Positions 26,201 through 35,001 of a DNA stretch of 63,115 nt are shown piece after piece. Both the position numbers and the translations under genes were made by a program. The stretch comes from Sphingomonas turrisvirgatae (GTDB lineage Bacteria > Pseudomonadota > Alphaproteobacteria > Sphingomonadales > Sphingomonadaceae). How positions within the stretch are numbered: the stretch's first letter is position 1; each line of letters opens with the position of its first letter. Where the stretch lies: assembly GCF_001721295.1 (NCBI RefSeq), contig NZ_MDDS01000018.1, positions 1 through 63,115 of the forward strand, given 5' to 3'. The notes under the pieces were generated by a model. The model made no database searches, was not told the origin of the DNA, and was given only the letters and a program-made list of their open reading frames with translations.

Positions 26201-27094
26201 TTACGGTTCGGCGACGTTATTCGCAAAGGCGGGCGGAAGCGCCGGCGCCGGGCGGCTTGGCGGCGTCGCGGTTGCGGCGGGGCGCGGCGTCGGCGACGGG
26301 TTCGCGGCTGGTGAAGGCGGCGCGGCGGCGGTTGCGCGGGCGAGCAGGGCGGCCGCGCTGATCGGCACGTCCTTCACCGCGCGCCCGGCCGGGCCGAGCG
26401 GCGCGACGTTCGAGCCGTTGACGCTGACCTGAAGCGATTCCGGCCGGCCGACATTGATCATCGGCCCATTGGCGTCGGCGGGCACGTCATAACGCTCGCC
26501 CGCCGCCATCTCCTTTTCGAACAGGCGCGTGCCGGTCGCGTCATAGATGCGCAGCCATACCGGCTCGGTCGCAGTGAGCGTGACCTGGCCGCCCGCCGGC
26601 GTCGGGGTGGTGGCGGCACTGGGCGCGGCGCTGGCCGAAGCGGTCGGCTGTGGCTCGGGCGGCGCGTCACTGCCGCCCCTGAACCAGTCGGTGCCGTACC
26701 AGATGCCGACGCCGATCACGAGCAAGGCCGCAACGATGCCGCCGATCCAGACAAGAGCGCTCGACGGCTCGCGCACCGGGTCCTGCGGGTCGTAGCGCTC
26801 GTAGACCGGGCGTTCGGCAAAGCTGCTGGCGGTTTCGGCGCGCAGCGCGCGGGCGAGCGCCACCTCGTCCGCGCCGACCGCGCGGGCATAGGCGCGCACG
26901 AAGCCGACGGCATAGGTGGGCGAGGGGAGACCGGAATAGTCCGACGTCTCGATCGCCTCCAGATGTCGCAGCGGCACGCGCGTGCGCGCGGCGATTTCGG
27001 ACAGCGCCATGCCGTGCGCCATGCGCGCTTCGCGCAGCCTGTCGCCCACCTTTGCGGGTAGAAGCGTCGCGTTGTCGCCGGGTTCGCCGTCCAT
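26201..27094 (-). CDS. RodZ-like helix-turn-helix membrane protein (DUF4115)
   Basis: 297 residues: a cytoplasmic XRE-type helix-turn-helix (about 15-85: VGDRLREARMAHGMALSEIA), one membrane helix (about 112-132), a Pro/Ser/Thr-rich linker and a periplasmic DUF4115 domain (GGQVTLTATEPVWLRIYD). RodZ ties MreB to the wall-elongation machinery. The C-terminus ends in an extra Pro/Ala-rich tail. GGAG lies upstream of ATG 27094. 70 bases before cpoB. Confidence 0.82.
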   Translation of the reverse strand: MDGEPGDNATLLPAKVGDRLREARMAHGMALSEIAARTRVPLRHLEAIETSDYSGLPSPTYAVGFVRAYARAVGADEVALARALRAETASSFAERPVYERYDPQDPVREPSSALVWIGGIVAALLVIGVGIWYGTDWFRGGSDAPPEPQPTASASAAPSAATTPTPAGGQVTLTATEPVWLRIYDATGTRLFEKEMAAGERYDVPADANGPMINVGRPESLQVSVNGSNVAPLGPAGRAVKDVPISAAALLARATAAAPPSPAANPSPTPRPAATATPPSRPAPALPPAFANNVAEP

Positions 27095-27247
27095 CAATTC
27101 GCTCCGGGAGACTGGGGGTGTTCGAGCCGCGCGAGGGGTGTCCGATACTGCCTGCGCGGTGTCAACGCCGGCCCGGCTAAAATGCGGCGGGCCGGACGGT
27201 GTTACGCGCTCGCCGGACGAATTCGCTCAGGCCGAAATCGGGCAAGT

Positions 27248-29524
27248 TCAGGCAAGCTCGACCTGCTGCGCTTCGGCCCAGTCGCGCAAGGCCGAGCGCA
27301 GGTTCGCGGGCGGCTTGGCGAGCAGTTGCGCCATCGCCTGCGTCACCGCCGCGCGATCGAGCGAGCGGACCATCGCCTTGATCGGACCGACCGCTGCAGG
27401 CGTGATCGACAGGCGGTCGATGCCGAGCCCGATCAGCGCCATCGCCTCGAGCGGCCGTCCGCCCATTTCGCCGCACACCGCGATCGGCACGCCGGCGGCA
27501 TTTGCCTCGGCCGTCACGCGGCGCAGGAAGCGCAGGATCGAGGGGCTGAGCCAGTCGTAGCGGACGGCCAGCCGTGGATGTGCGCGGTCGGCGGCGAACA
27601 GGAATTGCGTGAGATCGTTGGTGCCGATCGACAGGAAGTCGAGCTTGGGCAGCAGGATGTCGAGGACCTCGGCAAGCGCGGGTACTTCGAGCATCGCCCC
27701 GTAGCGGACGTGGAGCGGCAATTTGTGTCCGCGCGCTTCCAGCCAGGTGCGCTGGCTTTCGAACAGGGTGCGCGCCTCGTCGAACTCCCAGGGTTCGGAG
27801 ACCATCGGGAACATGACACTGAGCGTGCGCCCGGCGGCCGCTTCGAGCAGAGCACGCGCCTGAACCTTCATCAGGCCTTCGCGATCGAGCGCGAGGCGCA
27901 GCGCGCGCCAGCCCATCGCGGGATTTTCCTCGTCGCCATTCTCGTCATGGTCGAGATAGGGAAGCGCCTTGTCGCCGCCGATATCGACCGTGCGGAAGGT
28001 GACCGGGCGGTCGCCGGCGGCGTCCAGCACGTCGCGATAGAGCCGCCGCTGCCCCTCGCGCTGGGGCAGGGTCGCGGAGATGAGGAACTGAAATTCGGTG
28101 CGGAACAGCCCGATGCCGTCGGCGCCGGTGAGGTCGAGCGCCGCCACATCGTCGCGCAGCCCGGCATTGACCATCACGGTGATGCGCTGGCCGTCCTTCG
28201 TGACCGGCACTTCGCCCTTGAGCGCTGCGAACGCCGCGCGGCGCTTCTGCGTGACCAGCAGCTTCGCCTCGAACGCTTCCTCCATCGCCGAAGTCGGGCG
28301 GATGACCAGCGTGTCCTCACTCACGTCGAGCAGCAGGCGGTCGCCTTCCGCGATCAGGCGGCGGATATCCTTGACGCGGCCCAGCACCGGCACGCCCATT
28401 GCGCGCGCGACGATGGTGACGTGCGCGGTGAGCGAGCCTTCCTCGAGCACCACGCCCTTCAGACGCCGCCGGTCATATTCGAGCAGCTCGGCCGGGCCGA
28501 GATTGCGCGCGATCAGGATCGAATCCTGTCGCAATCCCATTTGCGCGGCGGTGCCAAGCTGGCCGGAGACGATACGCAGCAACCGGTTGGACAGATCCTC
28601 AAGATCGTGCATGCGATCGCGCAGCAGCGGGTCGTCGATCTCGCGCATCCGCATCCGCGTGCGCTGCTGCACCCGCTCGATCGCGGCTTCGGCGGTCAGG
28701 CCTGAATCGATCGCCTCGTTGATGCGACGGCCCCAGCCCTCGTCATAGGCGAACATCTTGTAGGTCTCGAGGATCTCCTCATGCTCGCCGCCGACACCGA
28801 ATTCGGCCTGGCTGGTCATGCGGTCGATCTGTTCGCGCATCTTGTCGAACGCGGCATAGACGCGGTGGCGCTCGGCCTCGGTATCCTCGGCCACCGTGTG
28901 CTCGATGGTGATGCGCGGCTGGTGGAAGACGGCGGCGCCCACCGCCATGCCGTCGACCAGCTTGAACCCCGTGACGCGCGCGGTTGCGGTCGATTGCACG
29001 CGCGCCGACCCGCCGCCGGCCTCGTCGACCAAGCCGGCGTTGGCGATGAGTTCGGACAGCACCATCGCGACGGTTTGCAGCGCCTCGATCTCGACGCCTT
29101 CATATTTGCGCGACTCGGCATGCTGCACGGCGAGCACGCCGACCGCGCGCTCCTTGCGGATAATCGGCACGCCGGCGAAGCTGTGAAACGCCTCCTCGCC
29201 CGTTTCGGGCCGATAGGCGAAGTCGGGATGGGCGGCAGCTTCGTCGAGGTTCAGCGTCTCGACATCCTCGGCGATCGTGCCGACCAGTCCCTCGCCCAGC
29301 GCCAGCTTGGTGACGTGCACCGCCTCTTGCGCCAGGCCGCGCGTGGCGAACAGTTCCAGCACCCCTTCGCGCAGCAGGTAGATCGAGCAGACCTCGCTAT
29401 GCAGCGCCTCGCCGATGATGTTGACGACGGAGTTGAGCTTGGCCTGCGCCGCCGATCGCGACGCCATCACGTCGTGCAACCGGGTCAGGATTTCACGAGC
29501 GGACGCGGCGGCGGAAAGGGTCAT
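27248..29524 (-). CDS. ptsP: Phosphoenolpyruvate-protein phosphotransferase PtsP (enzyme I-Ntr)
   Basis: 758 residues: an N-terminal GAF sensor domain (about 20-165) and the enzyme I core. The phospho-accepting His is in EGSLTAHVTIVARAMG (about 365); the C-terminal PEP-binding barrel has GTNDLTQF and CGEMGG. It starts the nitrogen phosphotransferase relay (NPr, EIIA-Ntr), which regulates rather than imports sugar. No NPr gene is in the window. Confidence 0.94.
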   Translation of the reverse strand: MTLSAAASAREILTRLHDVMASRSAAQAKLNSVVNIIGEALHSEVCSIYLLREGVLELFATRGLAQEAVHVTKLALGEGLVGTIAEDVETLNLDEAAAHPDFAYRPETGEEAFHSFAGVPIIRKERAVGVLAVQHAESRKYEGVEIEALQTVAMVLSELIANAGLVDEAGGGSARVQSTATARVTGFKLVDGMAVGAAVFHQPRITIEHTVAEDTEAERHRVYAAFDKMREQIDRMTSQAEFGVGGEHEEILETYKMFAYDEGWGRRINEAIDSGLTAEAAIERVQQRTRMRMREIDDPLLRDRMHDLEDLSNRLLRIVSGQLGTAAQMGLRQDSILIARNLGPAELLEYDRRRLKGVVLEEGSLTAHVTIVARAMGVPVLGRVKDIRRLIAEGDRLLLDVSEDTLVIRPTSAMEEAFEAKLLVTQKRRAAFAALKGEVPVTKDGQRITVMVNAGLRDDVAALDLTGADGIGLFRTEFQFLISATLPQREGQRRLYRDVLDAAGDRPVTFRTVDIGGDKALPYLDHDENGDEENPAMGWRALRLALDREGLMKVQARALLEAAAGRTLSVMFPMVSEPWEFDEARTLFESQRTWLEARGHKLPLHVRYGAMLEVPALAEVLDILLPKLDFLSIGTNDLTQFLFAADRAHPRLAVRYDWLSPSILRFLRRVTAEANAAGVPIAVCGEMGGRPLEAMALIGLGIDRLSITPAAVGPIKAMVRSLDRAAVTQAMAQLLAKPPANLRSALRDWAEAQQVELA

Positions 29525-29585
29525 GACGCAGGGCTAACAGATTGCGGAGAGCCGCGCCACAACGTGGCTGAAGCTCTGGCAATCG

Positions 29586-30605
29586 TCAGGCGGCGCTTTT
29601 TTCCAGCGCCTGTGCGGCCTCGGCCATCAGCTGGACGATGATGTCGGCGACCGGTTCCTCACGGGTCACCATGCCGACCGACTGGCCGGCCATCAGCGAG
29701 CCGTTGTCGACATCGCCATCGATCACCGCGCGGCGGAGCGCCCCGGCCCAGTAATGTTCGATCTGCAGCTGTGCCTCGGCCATCGCGACGGTGCCTTCGT
29801 CGAGCGCCTGCGCGACTTCGCGCTGCTTGGCGGTGAACAGTTCGCTGCCGGCATTCTTGAGCGCCCGGACGGGGATGACCGGCAGGCGCGGATCGATCTG
29901 CACGCTGGCCACGGCATCACGAGCGCTGGCGCGGAAGAAGGCTTTCTTGAAATTGGCGTGCGCGATGCTCTCGGTGGCGCAGGCGAAGCGCGTGCCGAGC
30001 TGAACGCCGGCGGCGCCCATGTCGAGATAGCCGGCGATCGCCTCGCCGCGCCCGATGCCGCCGGCGACGAACACCGGCACTTGCGCCGCGACCTCGGGCA
30101 GGATTTCCTGCGCCAGCACGCTGGTGGAAACCGGGCCGATATGGCCGCCGGCCTCCATCCCCTCGACCACCAGCGCGTCGACGCCGGAGCGGATCAGCTT
30201 CTTGGCGAGGCTGAGCGCGGGAGCGAAGCAGATCAGCTTGGCGCCATTGCCCTTGATCGCGTCGAGCGACCCGGCCGGCGGCAGGCCACCGGCCAGCACG
30301 ATATGCGTGACGTCGTGCTTGGCGCACACCGCGATCAGGTCGAACAGCTGCGGGTGCATGGTGATGAGATTGACGCCGAATGGCTGATCGGTCAGCGCCT
30401 TCGTGCCGGCAATTTCGGCATCGAGCAGTTCGGGCGTCATCGCGCCGCACGCGATCAGGCCAAATCCCCCCGCGTTGGAGATTGCCGAAACGAGGTTGCG
30501 CTCGCTCACCCACGACATCGCGCCGCACAGGATCGCGGTCTTGCTGCCCAGAAACTCGACGCCGCGCGCCATGCGGCGTGCCAGCCGCTCTTCACCGATG
30601 CTCAT
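29586..30605 (-). CDS. Nitronate monooxygenase family protein
   Basis: 339-residue FMN-binding TIM barrel of the 2-nitropropane dioxygenase/nitronate monooxygenase family (also close to enoyl-ACP reductase FabK). Signs are ISNAGGFGLIACGAM, VEGMEAGGHIGP and FVAGGIGRGEAIAGYLDMGAAGVQLGTRF. The substrate cannot be told from sequence. Separated from ptsP by 61 bases. Confidence 0.87.
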   Translation of the reverse strand: MSIGEERLARRMARGVEFLGSKTAILCGAMSWVSERNLVSAISNAGGFGLIACGAMTPELLDAEIAGTKALTDQPFGVNLITMHPQLFDLIAVCAKHDVTHIVLAGGLPPAGSLDAIKGNGAKLICFAPALSLAKKLIRSGVDALVVEGMEAGGHIGPVSTSVLAQEILPEVAAQVPVFVAGGIGRGEAIAGYLDMGAAGVQLGTRFACATESIAHANFKKAFFRASARDAVASVQIDPRLPVIPVRALKNAGSELFTAKQREVAQALDEGTVAMAEAQLQIEHYWAGALRRAVIDGDVDNGSLMAGQSVGMVTREEPVADIIVQLMAEAAQALEKSAA

Positions 30606-30649
30606 CGGCCGGGCCTAGCCGCGCGCGGCGGTCTTAGGCAAGCGCCGCG

Positions 30650-31909
30650 TCAGGCTGCGTCCGCTTCGGGCGCGTCGAGGCCATAGGCGGTGTGGAGCAC
30701 GCGGACGGCGAGTTCGGTTTCGTCCTCGTGGATCAGCACGCTCACCTTGATCTCGCTGGTCGTGATGGCGAGGATGTTGATGCGCCGCTCGCCAAGCGTC
30801 TCGAACATCGTCGCGGCGACGCCGGCGTGGCTGCGCATGCCGACGCCGACAACGCTGATCTTCGCGACCTTGGTATCGTGGACCAGATCGTCATAGCCGA
30901 TCCGCGCCTTGTTCCGCTGCAGCACGTCGAGCGCGCGGGCCAGTTCGGCGCGCGGCACGGTGAAGGTCACGTCGGTCGATCCGGTGGCGTGCGCGATATT
31001 CTGCACGATCATGTCGACGTTGATCCCCGCCTCTGCCAGCGGGGTGAAGATGTGCCCCACGGCGCCCGGACGGTCGGGCACGTTGGTCAGCGTGACCTTT
31101 GCCTCGTTGCGATCGGCGGCGATGCCGGTGATGAGCTGGCGTTCCACGTCGTTGATCTCCTCTTCGCCGACGATCATCGTGCCGCGATGGCCGTTTTCGT
31201 CGCGATTGTCCTCAAGCGAGGACAGCACGCGCACGCGCACGCCCTCCTTCATCGCCAGGCCGACCGAGCGGGTCTGGAGCACCTTGGCCCCGACGCTCGC
31301 CAGCTCAAGCATCTCCTCATACGTCACCTTGCTGAGCTTGCGCGCGCGCGGGACGATGCGCGGATCGGTGGTGTAGACGCCGTCGACATCGGTGTAGATG
31401 TCGCAGCGATCGGCGTTCATCGCCGCCGCGACCGCCACCGCGCTGGTGTCCGATCCGCCGCGACCGAGCGTGGTGACGCGGTTCTCCTCGCTCAGCCCCT
31501 GAAAGCCGGGGATCACCGCGACATGGCCGTCGGCGAGGCTGGCGTTCAGCGCCACGGTATCGATCGTGCCGATCCGCGCGCTGGCATATGCGTTGCTGGT
31601 GTGGATCGGCAGCTGCCAACCGAGCCACGAGCGCGCCGGCACGCCGATCGCCTGAAGCGCAATGGCGAGCAACCCGCTGGTGACCTGTTCGCCGGACGAG
31701 ACGACCACATCATATTCGCGCAGGTCGTAGAGCGGCGAGGCTTCCTTGCAGAAGCCGACAAGCCGGTCGGTCTCTCCCGACATTGCCGAGACGACGACGG
31801 CAACCTGGTTGCCCGCCTCCCATTCCGTCTTCACGCGATTGGCGACGTTGCGAATCCGCTCGATGCCCGCCATCGACGTGCCACCGAACTTCATCACGAT
31901 GCGTGCCAT
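30650..31909 (-). CDS. lysC: Aspartate kinase
   Basis: 419 residues catalysing the first step to lysine, threonine and methionine. Kinase motif KFGGTSM at the N-terminus, GRGGSDTSA, then two ACT domains (about 265-400) typical of feedback-inhibited enzymes. The longer open frame upstream crosses ubiG and is rejected; AGGACA lies before ATG 31909. Divergent from ubiG over 51 bases. Confidence 0.95.
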   Translation of the reverse strand: MARIVMKFGGTSMAGIERIRNVANRVKTEWEAGNQVAVVVSAMSGETDRLVGFCKEASPLYDLREYDVVVSSGEQVTSGLLAIALQAIGVPARSWLGWQLPIHTSNAYASARIGTIDTVALNASLADGHVAVIPGFQGLSEENRVTTLGRGGSDTSAVAVAAAMNADRCDIYTDVDGVYTTDPRIVPRARKLSKVTYEEMLELASVGAKVLQTRSVGLAMKEGVRVRVLSSLEDNRDENGHRGTMIVGEEEINDVERQLITGIAADRNEAKVTLTNVPDRPGAVGHIFTPLAEAGINVDMIVQNIAHATGSTDVTFTVPRAELARALDVLQRNKARIGYDDLVHDTKVAKISVVGVGMRSHAGVAATMFETLGERRINILAITTSEIKVSVLIHEDETELAVRVLHTAYGLDAPEADAA

Positions 31910-31960
31910 TGGTGTCCTGCCCCTCTTGGGTGAGTGTCGGCGCGCTGATAGGAGGGGGGG

Positions 31961-32698
31961 ATGGCGATGACAAGCAAAGCAACGATTGACCCGCGCGAAG
32001 CTGAGCATTTCGGGAAGCTTGCAGCGGACTGGTGGAACCCAAGGGGATCCTCGGCGATGCTGCACCGGCTGAACCCGGTGCGGCTGCGATATATCCGCGA
32101 GGCGGTGGACCAGCATTTCGACGCCGACCCGCAAGGCTTCGCGCCGCTGAAGGGATATAGCGCAGTCGATGTCGGGTGCGGCGCGGGGCTGCTGTGCGAA
32201 CCGCTCGCGCGGCTGGGCGGGCAAGTCACGGGCATCGATGCGGCGCCGCAGAATATCGGTGCGGCGCGTGCGCATGCCGCCGCCTCGGGCCTCGTGATCG
32301 ACTATGTCGCGGGCGAGGCGGAGGCGGCGATCGCGGGTCGGCAGTTCGACCTGGTCACGTCGATGGAGGTGATCGAGCATGTCACCGATCCCGCCGCTTT
32401 CGTCGCGACGCTGGCCGGCGCGCTGGCACCGGGCGGGCTGATGATCCTGTCCACGCCCAACCGCACGCCCTTGTCGCGGCTGGCGATGATCACGCTGGGC
32501 GAAGGCGCCGGCATGATCCCGCGCGGCACGCACGATCACGAGAAGTTCCTGACCCCGGACGAACTCACGGAGCTGTTGCGCGGGGCGGGGCTGGAGCCGA
32601 TCGACCTGCGCGGCCTGTCCTTCTCGCCGATGGCGGGGTTCCACCTGTCGGACGATGTGAGCCTCAACTATCTGGTGAGCGCGCGGCGGGCGGCGTAG
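31961..32698 (+). CDS. ubiG: Ubiquinone biosynthesis O-methyltransferase
   Basis: 245-residue SAM methyltransferase for both O-methylations of ubiquinone. The N-terminus EAEHFGKLAADWWNPRG, motif I VDVGCGAGLL and HDHEKFLTPDEL are diagnostic. Two ATGs (31961 and 31967) follow GGAGGGGGGG; spacing favours the second, so the protein may be two residues shorter. Confidence 0.95.
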   Translation: MAMTSKATIDPREAEHFGKLAADWWNPRGSSAMLHRLNPVRLRYIREAVDQHFDADPQGFAPLKGYSAVDVGCGAGLLCEPLARLGGQVTGIDAAPQNIGAARAHAAASGLVIDYVAGEAEAAIAGRQFDLVTSMEVIEHVTDPAAFVATLAGALAPGGLMILSTPNRTPLSRLAMITLGEGAGMIPRGTHDHEKFLTPDELTELLRGAGLEPIDLRGLSFSPMAGFHLSDDVSLNYLVSARRAA

Positions 32699-32714
32699 TC
32701 GCGCCGCTTCCGCT

Positions 32715-32783
32715 ATCCCGGCGCAGGTCGGGACCGGGCCGGGCTCGGCCTTTCTCGCCCGAGATCCCGGCCTGCGCCGGGAT
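32715..32783. repeat. Palindromic element ATCCCGGCGCAGG/CCTGCGCCGGGAT
   Basis: 19-bp arms with one mismatch (32715-32733 and 32765-32783) about 31 bases apart, shortly after the ubiG stop. Same core as 5459-5478. A minus-strand open frame runs through it but is not convincing. Confidence 0.7.
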
Positions 32784-32854
32784 GACGGGTTCAGCCTTCA
32801 GGCGGCTCAGCACGCGCGGCGAGCGGTGGATGCGATCGAAGATCGTGGCGATGG

Positions 32855-33418
32855 TCATCGCGCATCGTCCGACATGCGGTAGAGCGTTCCCGCGATGGCC
32901 CACAGGCCGGTGAAGAAGGCGGTGAGCACGATCACGTCGCGCGGCCAGCCGCGCCCCTCCACGCCGAGGTCGAACGCGAGCGCGATGACGCCGATCGCCG
33001 CCTGAAGCGCAGCCGCGACGAACAATGCCTTGCTCATCCCCGCCGGCCCGAACCGGGCGATGCAGCCGCCGCCGACGATGATCGCGATGACGCCGGCGAA
33101 CATCAGATTGGCATCATTGTTTTCATGCCCGATGATGCCGACCGCCAGGTTGAGCCAGATGAGCAGGAACAGGCCGAGCACGGTCAGCACGGCGGCGGCG
33201 CGATAGGCAATGCCGGGTGCGCGAGCGGCGAGAAATTCATAGGCGGCGAGGATCGCGGCGAACAGCACGCCCATGGCCACGAAGTCGCTTGCCGTCCAGT
33301 CGAAGCCGCTGCCGGGAAAGCGCATGGCGATGGCGGGTACGCAGAGCAGCGCCGCCGCCGCGCTCCACCGTGCGATCCGCCACCAGTTGCGCCGGGATTG
33401 CTGGGCGATTGTCGTCAT
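32855..33418 (-). CDS. Polytopic membrane protein of unknown function
   Basis: 187 residues with about five hydrophobic helices. Opens with a basic stretch (QQSRRNWWRIARW), then RFPGSGFDWTASDFVAMG, a pattern I associate with small uncharacterised membrane proteins. HENNDANLMFAG lies in a loop. No catalytic motif seen. Transcribed alone, downstream of a palindromic element. Confidence 0.7.
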   Translation of the reverse strand: MTTIAQQSRRNWWRIARWSAAAALLCVPAIAMRFPGSGFDWTASDFVAMGVLFAAILAAYEFLAARAPGIAYRAAAVLTVLGLFLLIWLNLAVGIIGHENNDANLMFAGVIAIIVGGGCIARFGPAGMSKALFVAAALQAAIGVIALAFDLGVEGRGWPRDVIVLTAFFTGLWAIAGTLYRMSDDAR

Positions 33419-33504
33419 CTTGAGCCTCCGTTGATAGAGGCTCCACCTGACCGCGCAGGGCCGTGAGCGTCATGAGCAAAGCCTGAGGCTTTGCTGAAAT
33501 CGGG

Positions 33505-33876
33505 TCAGAACAGGCGTCCGCCGTTCGGCACCGGCACGGTCGGGCTGAACAGCACGACCTTGCCATCCGCATCGGGAAAGCCGAGCGTCAGCACTTCCGA
33601 CATCATCGGGCCGATCTGCCGCGGCGGGAAGTTGACCACTGCCGCGACCTGCCGGCCGGGCAGGTCGTCGAGTGCATAATGTTCGGTGATCTGCGCCGAC
33701 GAACGCTTGATGCCGATCGTCGGGCCGAAATCGAGTGTGAGCTTGTAGGCCGGCTTGCGCGCCTGCGGAAACGGTTCGGCGGCAAGGATCGTCCCGACGC
33801 GGATATCGACGGCCAGGAACTGGTCGAAGGCGATTTCCGGCGCGGTCTCGGCGTTTGCGTCATGCGTGATGTGCAT
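33505..33876 (-). CDS. tRNA-binding domain protein (CsaA type)
   Basis: 123-residue OB-fold protein of the CsaA/EMAP family: FDQFLAVDIRVGTI, AYKLTLDFGPTIGIKRSSAQIT, VNFPPRQIGP and the end VPNGGRLF are all characteristic. Binds tRNA; CsaA has chaperone-like activity in some bacteria. Starts 3 bases after the GFA-family gene. Confidence 0.88.
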   Translation of the reverse strand: MHITHDANAETAPEIAFDQFLAVDIRVGTILAAEPFPQARKPAYKLTLDFGPTIGIKRSSAQITEHYALDDLPGRQVAAVVNFPPRQIGPMMSEVLTLGFPDADGKVVLFSPTVPVPNGGRLF

Positions 33877-33879
33877 CGG

Positions 33880-34230
33880 TCAGGCGCTGGCTCCGTCATG
33901 CTGCTGAACCGTCAGCGCGTCCAGATCGACATCATCGGCGCAGCGCAGGTTGATCGCCACCATGGCGGTACCGTCCGGCCCCGTGCCCGTGCTGTACGGT
34001 GCGCAGCCGCACGTCTTGCAGAACAGGTGGTCGATCCTGTGCTGGTTGAACCGATAGCTGGTCGTTGCATCTTCGGCCGCGTGCGCGGTGAATTGCGCGG
34101 CGGGGGCGAAGTGCAGCAGATAGCCCTTGCGCCGGCAGATCGAGCAGTTGCACGCCATTGCGCTGTCAGGCTTGTCGCCGTCGAGGGTGTAGCCGACCGC
34201 GCCGCAGTGACAGCTTCCGGTGAGGGGCAT
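33880..34230 (-). CDS. GFA (glutathione-dependent formaldehyde-activating) family protein
   Basis: 116-residue Mss4-fold zinc protein. Zinc ligands GSCHCGAV, CNCSICRRKG and FCKTCGC are intact. Members may bind thiol adducts; most are uncharacterised. AAGGAG precedes ATG 34230; the upstream open frame is discarded. Pairs with the tRNA-binding gene; divergent from ung over 59 bases. Confidence 0.87.
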   Translation of the reverse strand: MPLTGSCHCGAVGYTLDGDKPDSAMACNCSICRRKGYLLHFAPAAQFTAHAAEDATTSYRFNQHRIDHLFCKTCGCAPYSTGTGPDGTAMVAINLRCADDVDLDALTVQQHDGASA

Positions 34231-34289
34231 CGCGATTCTCCTTGCCTGACCGCCCGTGGTTCGCACAGTCGCGCGGCAAGGGAAAGGCA

Positions 34290-34967
34290 ATGACCGTGAA
34301 GCTGCATCAACGCTGGCTGGAACCACTGCAGCGCGAGTTCGACAGCCCCTACATGGCCGATCTGCGCGCGTTCCTGGTGGCCGAAGAAGCGGCCGGTAAG
34401 CGCATCTTCCCGGCGGAGGTGGATCGGTTCCGCGCGCTCGACCTGACCCCGCCGGAGGCGGTGCGAGTCGTCATCCTGGGGCAGGACCCGTATCATGGCG
34501 AGGGGCAGGCCCACGGGCTGTGCTTTTCCGTCCAGCCCGGGGTCAAGGTGCCGCCGAGCCTCAAGAACATCTACAAGGAGCTGAAGGCCGACCTCAATAT
34601 CGACCCACCGGGCCACGGCTTTCTGGAGCATTGGGCGAAGCAGGGCGTGCTGCTGCTCAACAACTGCTTGACAGTCGAGTTGGGCCTGGCCGCCTCGCAC
34701 AAGGGTCGCGGGTGGGAGCGGTTCACCGATGCCGTCATCGCGCACGTCAATGCGAGCGACCGGCCGACCGTGTTCATGCTGTGGGGCAGTCACGCGCAGA
34801 AGAAGGCGGGGCAGATCGCGCCGCATCATCTGGTGCTGAAATCGGTCCATCCTTCGCCACTGTCGGCGCATGGCGGGTTCTTTGGATCGCGACCGTTCAG
34901 TCAGGCGAACGCATTTCTGCGCAAACATGGGCGCGGTGAGGTGAATTGGGCGCTGCCGGCTGTCTGA
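34290..34967 (+). CDS. ung: Uracil-DNA glycosylase (family 1)
   Basis: 225-residue base-excision enzyme removing uracil from DNA. Motif A GQDPYHGEGQAHGLCFSV (about 64) with the catalytic Asp, and motif B HPSPLS (about 187) with the catalytic His. ATG 34290 is preceded by GGAAAGG. The genome thus has both Ung and the UdgX fusion. Confidence 0.95.
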   Translation: MTVKLHQRWLEPLQREFDSPYMADLRAFLVAEEAAGKRIFPAEVDRFRALDLTPPEAVRVVILGQDPYHGEGQAHGLCFSVQPGVKVPPSLKNIYKELKADLNIDPPGHGFLEHWAKQGVLLLNNCLTVELGLAASHKGRGWERFTDAVIAHVNASDRPTVFMLWGSHAQKKAGQIAPHHLVLKSVHPSPLSAHGGFFGSRPFSQANAFLRKHGRGEVNWALPAV

Positions 34968-34999
34968 TCGGCAGCGCCCAACCCTCAGGGGGCTGAGGG
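34947..34999. terminator. Two hairpins between convergent ung and the TonB receptor gene
   Basis: A perfect 12-bp stem (34947-34958 with 34969-34980) overlaps the ung stop codon, and CCCTCAG-GGGG-CTGAGGG (34982-34999) lies next to the receptor stop. Neither has a long T-run; together they probably form a shared bidirectional transcript end. Confidence 0.6.
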
Positions 35000-35001
35000 A
35001 A

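Noticed and set aside
32664..32858. Possible small minus-strand gene overlapping the membrane protein stop by ATGA
   Set aside because: Most of it translates the palindromic element at 32715-32783 and the rest has no recognisable pattern.
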